64,000 nucleotides of DNA from Haladaptatus halobius (GTDB lineage Archaea; Halobacteriota; Halobacteria; Halobacteriales; Haladaptataceae): assembly GCF_020618475.1 (NCBI RefSeq), contig NZ_CP085337.1, positions 372,001 to 436,000 on the forward strand, in the 5' to 3' direction. The translations under genes were made by a program, and so were the position numbers. This document shows, piece by piece, positions 61,403 through 64,000 of this stretch; within the stretch, counting starts at the first letter, position 1; every line of letters starts with the position of its first letter. Under the pieces are notes generated by a model. That model ran no database searches. It was not told where the DNA came from and saw only the letters and a list, made by a program, of their open reading frames with translations.

Positions 61403-62176
61403 TTAAAAGACGAGAAGAACAAGACCACCGATAACACCAAGAACGCCGATGGCGGTCGCTATCTCCAATCTCCAATCGTTCATTCGTTCGATGGTGACGA
61501 CCATCGTCAAGAGCAACATCCAGAACTGATTCATGGAACCGACAATGACCAAGAACGTAAAAATCATCCACGTACAACGGATGCAACTACGTCCGTGCTT
61601 GATACCATTGCGCACTGATTTGAGAAATATTGAGGAATGAACATCGTTAGAGACAGTGCACCGTACACAGCAGTTCATGAGACTTTCCCGTTTAATACCC
61701 GATAATTGGTAGATACCTGCTGTGACGGCTACACCGCCGACCACTAGCGACCCATGTGTACTTATTAACGCGGAAATATCGATAATACTAGCAACCGTCA
61801 GCGGCACGATAGCGGTACTGGTCCAGACCAACGAATAAGGGACAAGAAAACCAACGATGTATAGCGTTCGCGATACAAGCGAGCCCTCGGTTTGGTTGTA
61901 GTACTCACGGACGTACGGCGTCATCGCCGGAAACATCATCGCATTCATCATAACCCCCCACATGAGTGTAAACATGGCAGGATGGGATGTTCCCCACTGT
62001 TCTGGTACTCCCGGATACCACATTGGTTTCGTCATTTGCGACATTCCCGGAGTTGGTAGCCAGCCCTGGACAATGATCAGCCAGAGTAAAACGTCGACTG
62101 CTCCCATAACAGTAGTGACACTCAGTATGTTACGCCTTCTAATGTATTCGAAAAGTTGTTTATTAATAGACATCAT
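61403..62176 (-). CDS. DUF2182 family metal-binding membrane protein
   Basis: From MMSINKQLFEYIRRRNILSV the protein has 257 residues. It has the DUF2182 signatures WGVMMNAMMFPAMTPYVREY near residue 80, and TAGIYQLSGIKRESLMNCCV with a Cys-rich loop (NCCVRCTVSND, HGRSCIRCTW) near 160-200. There are about six membrane helices. Met and Cys clusters suggest binding of a soft metal such as copper. In bacteria the family is often next to DUF1326 proteins, not seen here. Proximity to coxA makes metal supply an inferred possibility. Confidence 0.8.
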   Translation of the reverse strand: MMSINKQLFEYIRRRNILSVTTVMGAVDVLLWLIIVQGWLPTPGMSQMTKPMWYPGVPEQWGTSHPAMFTLMWGVMMNAMMFPAMTPYVREYYNQTEGSLVSRTLYIVGFLVPYSLVWTSTAIVPLTVASIIDISALISTHGSLVVGGVAVTAGIYQLSGIKRESLMNCCVRCTVSNDVHSSIFLKSVRNGIKHGRSCIRCTWMIFTFLVIVGSMNQFWMLLLTMVVTIERMNDWRLEIATAIGVLGVIGGLVLLVF

Positions 62177-62966
62177 GACTTCGATAACCGTGTTTCGACA
62201 GTGATCTGTCACTGTATTCGTGGATCTTCGCCTGTAATCGTGGTTTGCTAACTTTCCTCTTGATGAATGACCTCGCAATTACTCGCAAACTGTTTTCAAA
62301 AGCGTCGCACCGACTTCATCTCGGCATATATATCGCCCTCTCTCTTCGCTGAGAGACTCAGGACTATTCGGTCGGGACTTCATCCGTGTTTGCATAGAGC
62401 TTGACACGTCGTCCGAACCAATCCTGCAATCTCCACAAAACTGTCTTCCGGTAAAAAGATGGGCAGAATGATAGAAAAACAACTTATTAATAAAGATTCT
62501 CCCCTATCCAAATTGGGAATAAGCAGGATACGTAACTATTCAAAGCTACAGATGAAAAATCACCTATAAGAAAACGAGAGACCGTATAGGGGTGAGATCG
62601 GCGATCAAGCTAATTGAATCGACCCCCTTCATCCGATGGATATGGCGGTAGATTCATCGACCCCAGGGTTTTTATTTGATAGCCAAACTACCGGCAAATC
62701 ATTCGCTCGGCTCTTTTTCATCGAAGAGATCGAAAGCACTCTACAGTCGAACGTTATCATCGTAACTTAACTAAATAGTGCCCGTATTAGAATATTATAC
62801 TATCATTGATATTTTAGACCATCGGGATAGAAGTGTAACCCGAGACTTAGTTCGGATGACACGCTCTCTTCGCTGGGCGTGGATGACGTCCTAACTGCCA
62901 GCATGTTGTCTCGCATTTGAGCTAACGATAGATGAATCAATCCAATTAAAGGAATATATCAATAAA
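62177..62966. other. Long intergenic region with a degenerate gene end
   Basis: 62351-62460 resembles 56911-57020. On the minus strand it reads VLWRLQDWFGRRVKLYANTD, EVPTE and a stop, as if it were the 3' end of a lost gene. The remainder is AT-rich, with no supported gene before the propeller gene at 62967. Confidence 0.35.
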
Positions 62967-63956
62967 ATGAGCTCCATATGCACTCGGCGTCGACTTCTCA
63001 AACTCATGAGCACCACTGGAATCATAATCGGAGTCGCAGGTTGTTCGTCAGAAACAGACACTACAAGCGGCTGGAGGAGAGTAGAGTCGCCAACTGAGAA
63101 GACACTTTATAGCGTCGTCCAGTCCACCAAGGGTCCGTACGCCGTCGGAGAGGGTGGCAAAGTCCTCGCCGAACGTCGCGACGGTTGGGTGGTCGTCGTG
63201 AAGCACGGCCCAACCGGTGAAGGAAACACCCTCAGGGGGACAGCTGTTTCAGATGACGGTCGTCATGTCTGGTTCGCCGGGGGAAGTGGCGTCCTCGGTG
63301 TCTATGACGTGGTCAATAGACAGATGACCGATTACTCCGCTCCCAAGGAAAAGACGAGTACCTGGGAGGATATTGCTGTAACAGGCTCCGCAGGTGGGGA
63401 ACACATCTACTTGATAAACGGTTCAGGTGAACTTCTTCAGGGTGAGAACGACGGCGGTAAGGTCAATTGGGGAACGGTCATCAAACCCGGCGGTGGATCG
63501 AGTATGAAGGGGATCGCATTCGTCGACGAAGGGATCGGGTACATCTGTGACACGAACGCTAAAGTCTACGAGACGCTGAATGGTGGCGATAAGTGGAGTA
63601 CGATTGGCATCGAAGGCGGCAGCGTCGGTCTATACGACGTGGCTCCCGTCAGTCCAGATAGAATCAATGTTGCGGGCGGTAGTGGATCCGTCTTTCGGTA
63701 CAACGGATTCACGTGGACGAGGCTCAAGCTTGGTGAAAACACGATCAACGCAATCGATCGAACGAAGGATGGTGGTCTCGCTGCTGGCGGCGGCGGCAGT
63801 ATTTACCGTCTAACCGACAATTGGCAGGTCGAACCAACACCGACAACGAACACATTGCACGGGATCATCGTTGGAACTGAGGATTTTTCAGAAACTGCCA
63901 TTGGCGGTAGCGGGACAATTCTCCAGCGGTCACGTAACGACGGGTTCCTCAGCTGA
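62967..63956 (+). CDS. Tat-exported beta-propeller lipoprotein
   Basis: The 329-residue protein has a twin-arginine-type start CTRRRLLKLMSTTGIIIGVA and a lipobox VAGC (Cys25 or 26). The BNR-like propeller is clearly paralogous to the protein at 53867-55159: QSTKGPYAVGEGGKVLAERR, GRHVWFAGGSGVLGVYDV, KGIAFVDEGIGYICDTNAKV, YETLNGGDKWSTIG. It lacks the ~95-residue C-terminal domain of its paralogue and is anchored to the membrane by lipid. The function is unknown. Confidence 0.82.
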   Translation: MSSICTRRRLLKLMSTTGIIIGVAGCSSETDTTSGWRRVESPTEKTLYSVVQSTKGPYAVGEGGKVLAERRDGWVVVVKHGPTGEGNTLRGTAVSDDGRHVWFAGGSGVLGVYDVVNRQMTDYSAPKEKTSTWEDIAVTGSAGGEHIYLINGSGELLQGENDGGKVNWGTVIKPGGGSSMKGIAFVDEGIGYICDTNAKVYETLNGGDKWSTIGIEGGSVGLYDVAPVSPDRINVAGGSGSVFRYNGFTWTRLKLGENTINAIDRTKDGGLAAGGGGSIYRLTDNWQVEPTPTTNTLHGIIVGTEDFSETAIGGSGTILQRSRNDGFLS

Positions 63957-64000
63957 CGACCCCCGCTTAGCGGGCGTACTGGATCCTGAGTTTATCCTCA

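Overview
The window is haloarchaeal (Halobacteria) DNA. Proteins are acidic and rich in Asp/Glu. Exported proteins carry Tat or lipobox signals, and one ends in a PGF-CTERM-like anchor. Several regulators belong to haloarchaea-typical families (DUF7344 winged helix, HalOD1, Lrp/AsnC). TATA elements sit about 25-30 bases before start codons. No rRNA, tRNA or CRISPR array was found.

Layout. 1-7.9 kb: an organic-acid catabolic cluster (BKACE end, ketopantoate-reductase-like protein, DUF6282 metal hydrolase, LLM flavoprotein, type III CoA-transferase, citrate-lyase-beta-like lyase, a conserved orphan, and a TAXI/TRAP binding lipoprotein). 8-19 kb: regulators and small genes with decaying genes among them: a polysaccharide deacetylase with two in-frame TAA codons, a frameshifted HalOD1 gene, and a threonine dehydratase with one in-frame TAA. 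The same stretch holds an intact SBP56/methanethiol oxidase-ferredoxin-ZIP operon with a neighbouring regulator, and cysE. 19-22.4 kb: ArsN2-like acetyltransferase, M20 amidohydrolase, a short sodium:solute-symporter-like fragment and a beta-helix protein. 22.5-32.8 kb: a dense late cobalamin synthesis and salvage locus (cbiA-cobO-cbiP; btuF-like; HAD-cbiB-cobS-cobY-cobT-cobD-cbiZ). 33-36.5 kb: coaD, a DUF7344/DUF7521-type pair and a Tat-exported beta-helix protein.

36.6-50.5 kb is mobile. A chimeric pseudogene (VOC start joined to the end of a GGGP synthase) precedes a type IV secretion/conjugation-like module: small pilin-like protein, VirB6-like membrane protein, VirB3-like protein, VirB4-like ATPase and a 1279-residue VirD4/TraD-like coupling ATPase. 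It is followed by an IS/MITE-like inverted-repeat region, an HTH regulator with two palindromes upstream, and a repeat-rich region built on GGACWGTCC. No relaxase or integrase is recognisable here.

50.5-64 kb looks more AT-rich and accessory: a zinc-ribbon protein, a beta-helix protein, DUF389, an MFS transporter plus a lone cytochrome oxidase subunit I, DUF2182, a 57-residue membrane protein, and two paralogous Tat-exported beta-propellers. Degenerate gene ends lie between them.

The best candidates for something undescribed are the 1-8 kb catabolic pathway, the SBP56-ferredoxin-ZIP operon, the HAD protein heading the cobalamin operon, and the GGACWGTCC repeat region beside the conjugation module. 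All family assignments were made by eye from motifs, without database searches.
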